Assembly (NCBI GenBank): GCA_910576925.1 | Contig: CAJTKB010000007.1 | Location: 1 to 59,499, forward strand | From: an uncultured Bacilli bacterium | Lineage (GTDB): Bacteria > Bacillota_I > Bacilli_A > RF39 > UBA660 | Reading direction: 5' to 3' | DNA length: 59,499 nt | Shown: one piece after another, positions 59,496-59,499 of the stretch | Position numbering within the stretch: the stretch's first letter is position 1 | How the letters are laid out: every line of letters starts with the position of its first letter | Translations under genes and position numbers: made by a program | The notes under the pieces: model-generated | Database searches by the model: none | Told to the model about the DNA's origin: nothing | What the model saw: the letters and a program-made list of their open reading frames with translations, nothing else

Positions 59496-59499
59496 GTTA

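Noticed and set aside
1..59499. CRISPR arrays, rRNA genes, other riboswitches or a replication origin
   Set aside because: No regularly spaced repeats, rRNA-like stretches, other conserved riboswitch cores or DnaA-box clusters were noticed on reading both strands; this is a visual scan, not a model search.

Overview
The window comes from a very AT-rich, compact bacterial chromosome. TAA, TAG and TGA are all used as stops (for example TGA ends dtd at 5949-5951), so the standard bacterial code applies. Gene content points to a spore-forming Bacillota of the Bacilli type: spoIIIAH, a gerE orthologue, a GerMN protein, an unbroken sigK, addAB, a glyS T-box, and efp/rpmG/rpmF of the low-GC Gram-positive type. 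Reduced proteins and many small operons suggest a host-associated lineage, perhaps RF39/Erysipelotrichia-like. That placement is inference. Only two protein genes, the tandem deaminase and the arginase, lie on the plus strand.

Layout: 0.1-4.9 kb holds an M18 aminopeptidase and two unrecognised proteins. 4.9-17.2 kb is core: AI-2E-type permease, dtd, rel, secDF (one run), addA/addB, rpmF, yceD. 17.2-19.5 kb has a C26 amidotransferase-like gene and glyS under an unusually short T-box. 19.5-25.4 kb has a basic coiled-coil protein, tspO, sod, a DUF1653 protein, uvsE and a tandem deaminase with a dead N-terminal half. 24.7-27.2 kb has a Cys-rich repeat protein overlapping a HerA/VirB4-like ATPase. 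27.4-29.8 kb is a strongly promoted orphan followed by a sporulation islet (spoIIIAH-gerE-gerM), in which each gene has a recognisable SigE- or SigK-type promoter. 29.8-32.7 kb holds a YnbB-type PLP enzyme, an SDR, efp and rpmG. 32.7-37.7 kb is a run of three large paralogous sigma-70 proteins with one promoter in front and one terminator behind. 37.8-42.9 kb holds an IS66 remnant, a VOC protein, sigK, a TasA-like secreted protein, murE and arginase. 43.1-48.0 kb has an ABC exporter next to an MccF-like S66 peptidase, an ASCH protein and a metallo-hydrolase. 48-58.4 kb looks like an accessory/defence segment: AIPR effector, transglutaminase-like protein, SF1 helicase-nuclease, M20 dipeptidase, YbaK-like protein, DUF1016 nuclease and a decayed large serine recombinase. 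It ends with an ASCH protein, a small orphan and tRNA-His.

Most notable points: ribosomal protein L32 carries an N-terminal extension matching the Prp-protease cleavage motif normally found on L27; the three-gene sigma factor array; the tandem deaminase; the short glycyl T-box; the Cys-rich/ATPase gene pair; and the AIPR protein with an added helix-turn-helix and a PD-(D/E)xK-like centre. Several intrinsic terminators overlap the stop codons of the genes they end. All family assignments are by eye from motifs; no database search was run.
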